Below, piece after piece: positions 34,561-46,010 of a DNA stretch of 64,000 nt. Both the position numbers and the translations under genes were made by a program. The notes under the pieces were generated by a model. The model was not told the DNA's origin and ran no database searches. It saw only the letters and a list, made by a program, of their open reading frames with translations. This stretch comes from Gnetum montanum (lineage: Eukaryota > Streptophyta > Gnetopsida > Gnetales > Gnetaceae), in the NCBI GenBank assembly GCA_015680685.1, contig MNCI01015670.1, positions 374,486 to 438,485 on the forward strand, read 5' to 3'. Within the stretch, counting starts at the first letter, position 1. Each line of letters opens with the position of its first letter.

Positions 34561-35830
34561 TTCAATAGAATAGTAAAGGCTATAAATTTAACAAAACAAC
34601 CATGGACTATAGAGTACTTGATGTATTTTACCACACAGAGCTTCCTATTTAATGGAATAGTAAAAAGCATGAAGAGATTCCTTCACAAAGCTAAACAATA
34701 CATGGAAATAAATGACAACTTGTACAAAATTTATGCAAATGGGCTTCTTATATGGTGTGTTCCTGTTCATGATCAACAAAGAGTGTTACAAGACAACCAT
34801 GAAGGTCCATGTGGTGGCCACTATTGAGGGTGTAGAATAGCACTTAAATTACCAATGGAAGGCTACTTTTTGCCTACTTTGTTCAAGATGTTGACACTTT
34901 TTCCCAATCATATGAACGTTGCCAAAGAGATGGAGGAATTACAGCTAGACATGAAGTGTTGCAACACTAGATACAACCATTGGAGCCTTTTGATATTTGG
35001 GGAATTGATTTTATGAGGCTCATTCAACCAATGTCAAATGGAAAAGCATACATTATTGTGACTGTGGATTATTGTACAAAGTGGGTAGAGGTAGTAGTAG
35101 TAAAGGATAGTACCACAAAAATAGCTACAAAGTTTTTCCAACAACATGTAGTGAATCGATTTGGAATATCCAAAATGCTAATATCAGATAACGGGACCCA
35201 CTTCACTAGTGCTACCTTTAAGAAACTAATGCAACAACTTGGGGTTAACCATAAATTAACAACACCATATCATCCCCATGCAAATGGTCAAGTTGAAGTT
35301 AGTAATTGTGAAATTACTAGAATACTTACTTGGATAGTTAGTAGATTTAGACATGATTGGAGTAAAAAATTAAATGATTCCCTATGGACCTATAGAACAT
35401 CTAGAAAATTACCTATAGGGTATATCCCATATGAGTTAGTCTATGGCAAGTTGTTGATACTTCTAATCTAGGCATAGCTTCACACTTAGTTACTGCTAGT
35501 GAACTTGACCTTGATTTGAGTTTAGCACAAAAAGAACATCTAATGAATCTAAATCTTTTAGATGAAAATAGACAAGTAGCACTTATGGGTAGTGAAGTCC
35601 ACAAGCACTACTCCAAAATTAGGCACGATTACAGCTAGGTGACAAGGTCCTCTATTACAATCCGTGTCATTTACCCCAAAGGCTAAATTTTAGACACTTT
35701 GGAAGGGATTATACATAGTACATGTCACTTATCCATATGGTGACTTACATATTCTTCCCCCATCTAGCCCACATAAACTTGTCCTTGTCAATCTCCAACA
35801 AGTCAAACAATATTATGAGTACTCAAAGGA
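34561..35830 (+). pseudogene. Integrase of ORF3 element copy 1
   Basis: The N-terminal zinc region begins FLHKAKQYMEINDNLYKIY and DNHEGPCGGHY near 34790, followed by a degraded CC part. The core is the best preserved in the window (open 34980-35471): IWGIDFMRLI, LISDNGTHFTSATF and NGQVEVSNCEITR. D, D and E are intact with 35 residues between the second Asp and Glu. The C-terminal part (LGDKVLYYNPCHLPQRLNF) ends near 35820. Earlier stops mean no full protein can be made. Confidence 0.88.
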
Positions 35831-36397
35831 ATCTACCCAACTTACTCATCGGTCTTCCACTTGTTCTATTTTCCATTTCCCTGATCTTCATAATAGTCAT
35901 GAGGGGGTGTTCATTTAAAATTGTAGGTAACTTATTGATTTTTATATATTTTTTATTTTACAATTCTTTTAATTTTTCACATTCTTTTACATTATTCTCA
36001 TTCTTTTGTACTTTCTCATTTCTTCAATTTTTCACATTCTTTAATATTTTTCAATGCTTTAACATTTTTCATTCTTTATAATTTTTCATAATTTTTATCA
36101 TCTTTCCCATTTCATTTATACTTTTTTTCAAGCCCTTTGTAAATAATTTTTTATCATTAATAAAATACATTTAAATAAACGCAAGATTTAGCCCAACAAG
36201 GTGAAAATTTCTCTATGAAATCAAGTCATAAGAGATTGATTATTTATATAGTGAGCCCACATCATCCATCCATCCATTATAATAATACGAGGTTCTTTCC
36301 ATGTCCATAATGATGTTCTTTCCAACATCAAACTAAGAATAAACTTATGCTCATTATTTCTAGACAGAAAAGTGAAGAACCAAGGGGGGAATGGATA

Positions 36398-36420
36398 GGG
36401 TGTGACATCAAGGGGACTTG
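36398..36420 (+). promoter_or_regulatory. Conserved non-coding motif 1
   Basis: GGGTGTGACATCAAGGGGA followed by CTTG; equals the copies at 53261 and 47874 with 0-2 differences and the minus-strand copy at 17780. Preserved far better than surrounding DNA. Confidence 0.65.
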
Positions 36421-36589
36421 TGGATTCTTTTTGGATTATTGTTGTTAGCTCTATCATGTTACTAAGGTTTTATTATATCCTTTTAGATCTAACAAAAAAT
36501 GGGAGTAAGATTAAAATAAGTGCTATCTTAAAAGGGTTGACAAAAATAACAAATAAAAGGCACAAAATAAATTTATGGGGATCCCATAG

Positions 36590-36615
36590 AAAAGACATGT
36601 TACCCATGCCTAAAG
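36590..36615 (+). promoter_or_regulatory. Conserved non-coding motif 2
   Basis: AAAGACATGTTACCCATGCC then TAAAG, followed here by GTAAGTGG, a good donor-like word found only in this copy. About 190 bp after motif 1. Confidence 0.6.
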
Positions 36616-37090
36616 GTAAGTGGCTTCTTAGGAATCTAAATAAAAAAATAAAAATAAATAAATAAACAAGTGCCATGAATAAACTCCTCCCTTAGACAAT
36701 ATGCTAAGTGATGATACTCCTTGTAACATTGATAGTCTTACGATTATAATTCCATGAGATGAAAAGATGTGATGTCATTGGATGTGGTTTGGACTTGGTT
36801 TGAATCTTGGATAGAAAGGCTAATGATTATCTTAACTACTAATAAAACATAATAATTCATTATGCCTATGGTTGGACACCTCATGTCTTGATTTCTGAAG
36901 CCCCCTCTATGCCCATTTCATCTCATTATTCGAATAATCATAACTTATGATTTTGTATAGCATAGTGTTATTTTTTCAATTTGGTGGTATTAACATGTGT
37001 GTCTTGATAAATAGGTATGCATTACATTCAACTCCTTAAGTGCACAAGGACACTTTTAGGTGTGGTTATACAAGGGCATTAACGATTGAA

Positions 37091-37115
37091 GCCTACTTTG
37101 GGGAGGATCCACTTG
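37091..37115 (+). promoter_or_regulatory. Conserved non-coding motif 3
   Basis: GCCTACTTTGGGGAGGATCC then ACTTG; copies at 53900 and 48540. I did not find it in the element lacking ORF3. It stands about 300-330 bp before the promoter-like segment in all three ORF3 elements. Confidence 0.6.
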
Positions 37116-37416
37116 TATAGCTATTGTATCTTCTACCTGCCAAGTGATTCCACATCATCTTGAGTCTTTCAATTCCAATAAATAATAATAAATACTTCCC
37201 ATATCATTCAAAATATCTATTGTAATAACACAACAATGTTTTCTTTCTCATTCATTTCATCAATACCTCATATACTTTCATAGCCCAAGATTCCTTAATC
37301 ATTGACTTTCAACACTTATTTTTCACAACTAAAACATCATCTTCATTTCAATACTCTTTTAACATGATGCATATCTTCCAACAATCCTATGGGAAAATTT
37401 TTTTCCAAGAAAAGCA

Positions 37417-37530
37417 TTCAAAAATTTTGATTTTTCTATGATAACATTGTATCTATGATATTGTAGGCACCTATGATATTGCATCTATTATGTTGTATTT
37501 ACGATATCGCACCCATAAAAACTATATATA
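37417..37530 (+). promoter_or_regulatory. LTR-U3-like internal promoter before ORF3, copy 1
   Basis: TCAAAAATTTTG at the start equals TCCAAAAATTTTG at the start of this element's LTR. It is followed by CTATGATATTGTAG, ATTGCATCTATTATGTTGTA and TTTACGATATCG, the same TACGAT/ATTGTA vocabulary that fills the U3. A TATATATA box at 37523-37530 ends the segment. ORF3 begins about 440 bp downstream. Confidence 0.65.
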
Positions 37531-37968
37531 TCATGAGGGAGTTGGAAAAATTTTTCATTTTTGAATTTCATAAGAAGGGAACTATTCCCAATTTTTCTTT
37601 GTAACTAAGAGCTTAAGGAAACATAGAAGGTAAGAAAATTTTTTTAAATTGCTAGTAAGAAAAAATTTGAGTTAATTTTTTTAAATTGCTAACAACTAGA
37701 AGGTATTATAGGGGTAAGCCTAAGGAAACATATTAAGAATTTTTAAAATCACTCATGTTAAGGCCAAAACAACATTAACAAGACTTCTAATTGATCATCC
37801 ATTCATTTAAAGTACTAATGGGATTGTTATTAAAAATTAAAAAAATTTCTAACTCTACAATCATAATGAACTAAGAACTTGATATAACTAATGGTAAGAG
37901 TAAGGTATCAAATTGTTGAACATTTATGAAAATACTCTAGTAATTCCAAAATCCTTAATTGATTATTG

Positions 37969-40690
37969 ATGGCTCCAAAAGGAGGAGCACAAGGGGAACT
38001 TCCACGATTGACAAGTAAAAGACCATGAGGCCATGGAAGAGGACAAGAAAGTGAACAAAATCCAAAAAGTAGAACAAGGAGAGCAAGAAGCACAAGCTTT
38101 TAGCATTCATCAATAAACTCCTTTCACAAAGCAATCTACTCAAGCATAAGTAGATGTTTCACTAGTGCCCATTTAGGGACAATAACTTATACTATCACCT
38201 AAATGCCTTTACGCTATTTAAGAAAAATTCATCATGTTAATAGTCATTGTGGAACTCAACTTTGGTCCATTTTTGGAAATTTCTCTAGAAGCTATTCAGG
38301 CCCAACTTTAGTCATCTTCCTTGTGGCCTACTCTAACAAATAATGAAGAATTGTATATAGGTGAAACACTCTAGTTTGGCAAAATCAAGAATCTAATGCT
38401 ACATCAAAATTGAAAGAATCTTGATATCTTAATTAAAGTAATCGTAGAGGTATTGAATGTGCCTAATGAAGGAGTAAAGGTGGCATAGATATTAACCATA
38501 TCTGACATAGATGCCATGAAGCTATGGTTTCAATGGGCATATTATAATGAAGATAAAGACTATAGTGAATTGATTGTAGAAGAAAAGATCTATTTCAAAA
38601 TTGGCACTTATCACTTGTTTCCTACTAAGAGATTGAATCGAATCTCTACATATGTGGCTAGAGGAAGATCAATATTAATGGGAAAGTTCAATGGAAATGT
38701 CTCTCACCTCTACTTCATAGAAATTAAAATGTGGTTCAAAGAGAAGAAGGTAGGGAAGTTACAATTTCCATTCCCTTGCCTTATCTGAAAGCTATGCAAA
38801 TGGGCTAACATCCTAGGGTATACAAATGATGCATTAATGAAGACACAAAATGCTTCCTATGGCAAAATGCTCAAGATAGTGCCTCCCAAAAAGGACTAAT
38901 TAAAAGAACAACAAGACACTAATGAGACTACCCAAACCACAGGACAATAGTAGCAACAACCATAAGTTCCACCACTACCATTGGAAGATTACAAATCTTT
39001 AGTAAGTCATTTGTAGCAAATTGTGGAAACTATCATTTGGGTAATCAAATAAGAGGCCAATATATTTAGATTTATTGATGTTGTAGTCAGACAAATTATT
39101 TCAAAAAATCCTACTAGTGGACAAATATCATTGCATTCAAGAGGAGAGTCCCAGTGGTCACAACATATTTCTAGAAATGTTGCATCATTCCAAGTGATGC
39201 TTAAATCTAGAGAAGAAGCCATAGTTGTGGTCATGCAACACCATGATGCAATGAGAGCCATAGAAGTAATCATAGATCACATTAAAGAATCATTTAATGT
39301 ACCTGTTATGCCACTAGTTAATATTTTTGGAACCAAAGATGTTCAAATGCTAGCTTGTACCTCTATGACTCCTATAGAACATGAAGATGTGTTAGATAGA
39401 CTATTGTAGATAGGACAAGTTATGACAAATCTCTTTGATATTCCTAGTGATGTCATTACAACATAGTCTAAATTAATTACCATCAAAGAAAAATTAATCA
39501 TGGTCAAAACTAGGGAAATGCATGTTGAGGATGAGCTTTGTTGATTACAAGAAGAGATTGTAGCCCTACGAGTAGAAAGGAGAGATCTAACTCAGTTCAT
39601 AGCACTAGATTAGACAACATAATTTAGAACTGAGAAAATTAATTTCCTCCTTAAGAAAAATAAAGACATAATAGATGATAAAGAAAAGGTAGTATGGAAT
39701 GCTTCAATAGTTGAAGCCCAATCATATGCCTAGGCCAAAGCATTTACTGCCTTATAGGAAGAAAATAAACAACTCATTGCAAACAACATGAGGTTGACCA
39801 CAATAGAAAAGCAAAAACAAAAAAACATTCTAGAAGAAAGTATCCATCAGTTGAGAGAGTAATTGATGAGGGTCAACCAAGATATGAGCTTCCTTGTAAG
39901 AAAAAATAGAACCCTCTCTATGAATGAGGTATGTACCATATGTTAGAAGTTAGCCATTAATATCATTGCATGGCAAAATGAGGCTAGGAAACATGAAAGG
40001 CACAAAGAACACTTTTGATATCAAATGAGGATGTATAAATAATAAATGATAAAGTGATCTAGATGAAAAAGGCCAAAATCAATTCTATTGTAGCAAAAAA
40101 TCTTTATTAACAATCCATCTTGGACAAGATGGCCTAGACCTATCAAGTGGAAGTACAAAATAAAAACTTGTAGATAGAGGACTTGAAAGAATGCGTGACA
40201 TTAGCAAACCTCAATTATGCTAATATGATCATGTTAATAGTAGGTAGGCCTAGAAATGAGCTATAACAACAAGTAGAAACCACTTGTACCTTGTACAAGA
40301 AGCAGTGTGTAGATAGAAAAGATGCTCTACAGAAACTTCAAGTAGTATACTCATAGCTAGAAGTAGTTAAGGTTGGCTACCAGGGGTAGAAAGATGTAGA
40401 AATGAATCTAGCTAGAAGATCAACACACTACCATGAACTCAGAGAAAAGGCCAAATCTTTTGAATAAGAGAGATGACAATTTGCGACATGGTATGTTAAA
40501 GCCCATTAGATGTTTCTGCAACTACCATGTCTGTGGTATGTGTTAACTTCATCAAATATTGGTTCATCAGCATGGATGGAACACAATTCAAAAATGGAAG
40601 AGGAGAAGTTGTAGGCACTCCTAAAGAGCTACAAATTTCATAAGCCTAATGATAAATGGAAGACCACATCTTCCTAGAACAACATAAGGC
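37969..40690 (+). pseudogene. ORF3, accessory long ORF (copy 1)
   Basis: An extra gene after pol, of unknown function. The ATG at 37969 (MAPKGGAQGELPR) corresponds to the ATG at 54835. After a basic, low-complexity start comes a globular part (about 38230-38870) with IVIVELNFGPFLEI, LNVPNEGVKVA, TYHLFPTKRLNRISTYVARG, SILMGKF and FPFPCLI, then LCKWANILGYTND. This pattern recalls the family annotated as putative plant transposon protein (Transposase_32 type), an inference by eye. A Gln/Pro linker (38910-38990) and a long heptad-rich, probably coiled-coil part follow, with VITYHIKESFNV-like EVIIDHIKESFNVPVMP. The end near 40690 is set by alignment. No signal peptide or membrane segment was seen. 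At least one frameshift and many TAG stops are present. Confidence 0.75.
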
Positions 40691-40883
40691 TACACTCAAT
40701 CTTGCTAGATTTTGTTTTTTTGTTTTTTGTCAAAATTGTCATGTCATGTATTCATTTTTGTAAAATCTATTGTGGCACTAGAGAGTCATATATATGAAAT
40801 TTAGTATCATGTAAATCTACCTCCCAATTTTGTAAGGAACTCCATCCTCATTTTGTTTTAACTCGAGGACAAGTTTTTAGTTA

Positions 40884-40895
40884 GTTGTGGGCGTA
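40884..40895 (+). other. Polypurine tract of copy 1
   Basis: GTTGTGGGCGTA adjoins the 3' LTR start; the upstream ACTCGAGGACAAGTTTTTAG box is shared with other Athila-like elements here. Confidence 0.75.
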
Positions 40896-41757
40896 TGATA
40901 AATCCAAAAATTTTGTGACAATGATATCATAGTTACAATATCATATCTACGATGTTGTAGATATGTTATCATAAAAATGATATTGAGGGGTGTGTGCTAG
41001 CCTATATAAGTAACACTTACACACATGGATCCATAGGAGATTTGATATCATAGTAATAGAACTTTTTTAGTTTTTTTTTTGAATTTAGTACATAGTAGTA
41101 TATGTCTATAGTGTGATGTTTTGTAATTAAATGGAATCTTTATTCGAGTATTATGTACTTGTACACATTGCATGCATGACAATAAAGATTGAGATTACTC
41201 TACATCATTGCAACAATACTTAGTTTTATTTCTATTTCCAATTAGTTTACTATGTATTGTTTTCATAGGTAATTTTTACCATTACTTGCAATTTAATTTT
41301 AATGTCATTAAGTAGAATGAGTATGATTGATCTCTAGCATGTAAGTGTAACTACTTGGTAACCCAATAGTACTATAACTTGGTACGCCTAGTAGTATGGT
41401 ACTTGGTAATCCTAGTAGTAGTTACATGAAGTCGAAGGTGTGATTGGAAGATCAAGACTAGCTACTAATCACATAGGCTAGTTTAGATTTGTTTTACTAT
41501 CACTTAGATTTAGAAACCTTTACTTTCACTTCATGTTTACTAGGAGCCCAATGAAAAATTCAACATCAATATCATATACCTCACCATGAGTTAAATCATT
41601 CGCATTGAATTCACTAACTCATGTTGGAAGACAATGATCATGAACATTAATCAACTACTAGTATAATCACATTGCCTTATTTGTAGAGTTTGACTGGGAC
41701 TTCTCATGAACACTCGTATCTAGTATGGTTTGGTGTTGGATACTCCACCACTCATCA
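40896..41757 (+). repeat. 3' LTR of ORF3 element copy 1
   Basis: Starts TGATAAATCC and ends CACTCATCA, as do the ends of related LTRs (CTCATCA at 50336). TATATAAG at 41003-41010. Divergence from the 5' LTR is mostly transitions. Confidence 0.88.
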
Positions 41758-41793
41758 CAACTCACAATCATTGCACATATCAACTATGCCCCA

Positions 41794-42016
41794 ACCATGA
41801 CTCATGGTATTTTACCACAACCTATGGCCCTCTAATGAAATTAAATAAAATACACCATGATCTATGATTCATCTATGGAATTATCAATATTTATATATTC
41901 TTCATTTTAGTATACCATGACTTGCAGTACCCTAATGGTCTACTTGTGATATCAATTTATATTACTTCTCTATTTCTATTAACCATGACTTGGGTTGTAA
42001 TACCATGACTCATAGT
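41794..42016. repeat. Repeated palindrome ACCATGACTCATGGT
   Basis: Perfect at 41794-41808 and degenerate at 41854, 41914, 41982 and 42002. The first three starts are exactly 60 bp apart. A further copy is at 30202. The word is a perfect palindrome around its central C. Confidence 0.6.
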
Positions 42017-42956
42017 AAATTAAATTTTCATTTTTTATTAGATTCTCTTCAAATTTTCAAAATTAAATTTAGGATAGGTATTTCTTTAACTTTATAGAAA
42101 TGAGTAACATAAGTAACTTTCTTTCAAAGCTTCTCTACTAGAAATGATAAGAGGCAAAAACTATTATCAACTTTTCTAGAGCAAAACCTATGCAAAAGAT
42201 GAAAATGAAGGACTAAAAGTAAAGTAACCTTTGAGTCCATTATAAAATACCTTGTAATTTTCTAAGTGATCTTAACCTATGAATAGAGTGGATGAGTTGA
42301 TCCTATTATGTAAGCTTCCATGGATATCTAGGATGGGTGTGCAACCAAAAGAACATTTGAACTTCACTGATCTAAAAGATCTAGCCTATTATCAACTACC
42401 ACCTCACTAAGTGTTAGGATCATTATTGAAGCCATCATATCTATTGAAGCCCTCACTTTTATCCTTGGATCATGCATATGTCTCTATTCCATGATTAAGC
42501 TTCCTAAAATACCCATATGTATGTGCAACCCTAGAGTACAAAGTAGTACACATTCCATCTAATATCTATAAAGAACAAAAGTGGAGGAAAATTTATTATG
42601 TCAAAGTGAATGACCAACTTATGCTTGATTGAGAGCTTAGCCAAAAAATCCATTGGAAACTTATGGGTTTTAGCCCAAAGTTAATAACACTAGATGGCTT
42701 TAATAACTACAGTGTAAGGGAAGTGCATAGTCTCACTCACAAAAATCCCTTGATTTTTTTAACCACAAAGCAATATCATCCACACAATCATAACAATGAA
42801 AGATCCTCCATTTTTAATAATGATCATATTAATAGCCTTGTAGAAAGTACATTTTGTAAATAGGTGAGCCATAATTGCTTCATGTTTGAAACATAAGACA
42901 CATCTTAAGGCCAATTAATAACCTCTACAATTTAGGTTGTCTAAGGTTTTTCTAAG

Positions 42957-43151
42957 AAGCCAATTGAAAAAGTGAACTTTGGGTCTATAAGAAAGCTTCC
43001 AAATTTAACGTCGTCTAGCATGCCTGCTAAAGAAAGCATTATAGAGGTTGAAATTTAGTTGTTTCCATTACAATTAGGGAAGGATAGCACATTAGTTCAC
43101 CTACTAGATGAAGATGATCATTTTGCCATGTATGAAAATAATAAGTCTAAT
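42957..43151 (+). pseudogene. Unidentified coding remnant
   Basis: A frame open for about 65 codons with one TAG reads KKPIEKVNFGSIRKLPNLTS...LGKDSTLVHLLDEDDHFAMY. The composition is protein-like rather than random, and it may belong to the pol of a Tat-like element, but no motif allows a call. Confidence 0.3.
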
Positions 43152-43165
43152 TGACAGGAAGTGTC

Positions 43166-43170
43166 ATTAT
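43166..43170. repeat. Left target-site duplication, copy 2 (ATTAT)
   Basis: ATTAT before the LTR at 43171; GTTAT follows the 3' LTR at 62311. Four of five bases agree and the difference is a transition, so a target duplication is likely. Confidence 0.6.
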
Positions 43171-43462
43171 TGATGAGTCACAGATTGGCTATGTCGATGA
43201 GGCCTCATTGACTAGGCCCCATCAATTAGGCTTCATTGATGCACCATTTGATGCGTTAATGTGGCCCCATCGACATAGGGCTTGTTCTTACCTATAAATA
43301 TGTGCCAACCCACATTTTTTAAGCATTAGTCTATCATAGTTTTAGTGAAGCTCTTGTAGTTTTTTCATTTGAAAGTTTGAATATTTTTGTGAGTGCTTGT
43401 ATCAAGAGTCATTGAGTGTATGAATCTTTATTTAAGCATTGTTGTACCTAAGCACGATAGTG
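43171..43462 (+). repeat. Truncated 5' LTR of copy 2
   Basis: TGATGAGTCACAGATTGG...GAGGCCTCATTGACTAGGCC aligns with 61439-61700; the match stops after GTACCTAAGCACGATAGTGT. TATAAATA is present at about 43287. The rest of the LTR and gag are missing. Confidence 0.85.
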
Positions 43463-43635
43463 TGTGCTTGTGATGCTACTTCAAACTCTTACAAAGTTAG
43501 GCATCCATGATCTTTAAGATGAGTATTTTGTGCATGATTCCAATTACTAGGACTATTGTCCCACTGAAACATGACATAGGAGAGATTGACACCAAAAGAA
43601 GAAACATGAGTTTGCAAAGGAGAAATGGTTCACCA

Positions 43636-44460
43636 ATCTCTTATTCTTGTTGAAGCTACCTCAGATCTACACTATGATGTTAACTCATGTTGTCTTCAAT
43701 TGGATCAAGGCTAGCAACATTTCCATGAAAAGATTTAACCTAGGAAGTCCTCTTATTTACTTGTACATTACTGGACATGAGCCATGCAAGGCTCTTCTTG
43801 ATTTTGGTTCTAGTTTCAATCTCATCTCCTACGACATGTACAAGGCCTAGAACCTAACACCTCTTAAGAAGAGTAATATCCATTTGGAATTTGCAAACTA
43901 ATCAATCACTATTCCTTTGCGATTAGTGGAGGACATTGTAACTAGAGTTTGTGGATGGTCTTATCCTACTGATTTTCTAGTGATCAAGGTAGAAAATTGC
44001 AAAGGAAACTTCCCCATCATTATGGAATGTGCATGGTTGAACACTATTGATGCATGAATGGGCATTAGGGAACTCTCCTTGAAAATCTCTAAGAAGAATG
44101 AATTTGGACAACTTGAGAAGAAGTGAGTTCCATGAATGATGTATAGCGACAATGGGTGCAATTGCATGCAAAACATTTGGTCCATTAAAAGCACATTCAT
44201 CAAAGCATGCAATTAGTATGCACATGAAAATAATATCCAAAGGTGTCTATATGTAGCAACCACAAAATAGGAGGGCACCTAGTGGTTGATAGCTGACTCT
44301 GATAGCAACACACTATGCATGAAGCCTATTGAGAGCCTAACATGTGTCTATGTCTAGGGCATGGATGAACTTGAGAAAGCTCATCACTAACTCTCTAATG
44401 ATGAAAATGATGATACCTATTGGGTAGAGTTGGAAATCTTTGATAGTTTCAAGAAAGAGC
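43636..44460 (+). pseudogene. Protease of copy 2
   Basis: MLTHVVFNWIKASNISMKRF and LYITGHEPCKALLDFGSSFN correspond to the protease at 22039-21587 (minus). The active site keeps D-x-G (LLDFGSS). LVEDIVTRVCGWSYPTDFLV and VENCKGNFPIIMECAWLNT complete it. Stops at 43850 and 43902 interrupt. A degraded linker follows, with YVATTK and LIADSDSN also readable in copy 1. Confidence 0.8.
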
Positions 44461-46010
44461 CCCTAGAGTTAAAAACTCTACTAGCCAGCATGAGGTATCC
44501 ATTTTTAGACAATGGCAAGCTGGTTATCATCAATGTGAATCTCACTTTCAAACAAAAAGAAAAGTTGTTGAAGGTGATAAAAAAATAGTCAAATGCTATT
44601 TCTTGGTCATATCTTGAGCTAATTAGAATTGATCCCAAGATATGCTAGCATCATATCTACACTAACCCAGCTATGAAGCCAATAAGGTAACCACAGAGGT
44701 AGCTAAATCCCAAGTTGAAGCAAATTTTCAAAGAGAAAATAGAACAACTCCTCAAGGTGGGGTTCATCTATCCTATCATAGATAGCAAGTGGGTTAGCCC
44801 ACTTGTAATTGTGCCAAAGAAAGGTGGTAAGTGGTAGGTCTACATCTACTTTAGGTTGTTGAATATGGAAACATTTAAAGATCATTTTCCATTACCATTT
44901 GTGGACCATGTGTCAGAAACTATATCTAGGAATTGTTATTATAGCTTTTTTGATGGTTCTAGTGGCTATAACCAAATCCAGATTGCACCAGAGGATCAGG
45001 CCAAAACAACATTCATGATTCCCTAGGGAACTTTGCATATTACAAGATGTTGTTCAATTTTTGTAATGCCCCTGCAACACTCCAATGCCTAGTCCTTAGT
45101 ATTTTTCAATAGCAAATTGGTAGTGGAGTAGAAATCTTTATGGATGACTTCTCTATGTATGGGGCTACATTTGGGCAAGTCCTGGATCACCTTCAGCAAG
45201 TACTAAAAATATGTGTTGAAACATACCTTAGGTTCAATTGGTAGAAAAGGCATTTAATGGTCCAAGAGGGCATAGTAATAGGGCACTAAATTTCACAAAA
45301 ATGGATTGTGTTAGATCTAAAAAAGATAAGGGTTAATCACATGTCAACAAGAGACAATCAAATACATTCAATCATTCATTAGACACATTGGCTACTACTG
45401 GTGGTTCATAAAGAATTTCTCTAAGATTGCAAAGCCATTGGTTGATCTTACAAAGAAAGATGCTCCATTCATTTAGACCAAGGAATGTGAACATGCATTC
45501 TAATAGCTAAAACAAAAAATCATAGAAACTCTAATTCTACAAGTACTAGACTAGTCTAGACCATCTCGTATAATGATGAATGCATCTAATTATGCCTTAG
45601 GAGTTGTGCTTATGTAGCTGGATGATAAGAAACATCCATATTACATCCATTGCACAAGCCAAAGCATTGTGTGTGCATAGTTGAATTACACCACAATTGA
45701 GAAAGACTAATGATAATGGTGTATGATTTCAAAAAGTTTAGACACTATGTTCTTAGCTATAAGTGTTTATGCATACAGATCATAGTGCCATCTGCTTCCT
45801 AATGAATAAGCCAATGGTGATCCCTTGTATTATATAGTGGTTGGTGATTTTGCAAGAATTCAATCTCACAATGATAGATTGGAAAGGAACTAAGAATATG
45901 GTCATTGACCATCACTCTTGGTTAAGATGGGATAATAAAAAGAAGAAGAGTCTACTCTTTGATCAATTTCCAGATGAACTAAAGCAATAAATGACCAAGT
46001 GCCAATTGAA
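44461..46010 (+). pseudogene. Reverse transcriptase and RNase H of copy 2
   Basis: PLELKTLLASMRYPFLDN starts the linker. Reverse transcriptase shows VGFIYPIIDSKWVSPLVIVP, FRLLNMETFKDHFPLPFVDH, SGYNQIQIAPEDQAKTTF and, after a frameshift near 45030, GVEIFMDDFSMYGA with an intact Asp pair at about 45140. RNase H: MMNASNYALGVVL (Asn for the first Asp), YYIHCTSQSI and LNYTTIEKD. Nearly all stops are TAG at positions where relatives have Gln or Trp (44838, 45024, 45241, 45475, 45553, 45616). Confidence 0.82.

Larger units (their letters stand above)
35831..37968 (+). other. Conserved non-coding region between pol and ORF3
   Basis: The first 300 bp are very T-rich, as at 52920-53000 and 47390-47580 in the related elements. 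Then come motifs 1, 2 and 3, and a promoter-like segment at 37417-37530. A GAAGGTAAGA word at 37627-37636 could be a splice donor for an ORF3 leader. Short open frames here are not shared between elements. Confidence 0.65.
30281..41757 (+). mobile_element. Athila-like element with ORF3 (copy 1)
   Basis: Two LTRs flank gag, most of pol, a conserved non-coding stretch and the extra ORF3. Order: 5' LTR, gag, reverse transcriptase, RNase H, integrase, motifs 1-3, internal promoter-like segment, ORF3, polypurine tract, 3' LTR. The protease core and the last part of the 5' LTR with the primer site are deleted. The 5 bases outside the ends (CCTCT and CAACT) do not match well, so target duplication is not demonstrated. 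Integrase residues are intact but the polyprotein has many stops. Confidence 0.88.
41758..43165. other. Flank between two Athila-like elements
   Basis: Contains a short palindromic repeat series (41794-42016) and scattered remnants of reading frames (42663-42863; 42957-43151) that I cannot assign. The words ACCATGACTTATGG and CCACAACTCATGG also occur at 30202-30260, to the left of the previous element, so both flanks may derive from the same older sequence. Confidence 0.45.

Noticed and set aside
37969-40690. ORF3 as a classical retroviral envelope gene
   Set aside because: No signal peptide, membrane helix or fusion-type segment could be seen; the sequence is mainly coiled-coil-like.
30276-41762. 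Target duplication around ORF3 element copy 1
   Set aside because: CCTCT and CAACT agree at only three of five positions, no better than chance for such ends.
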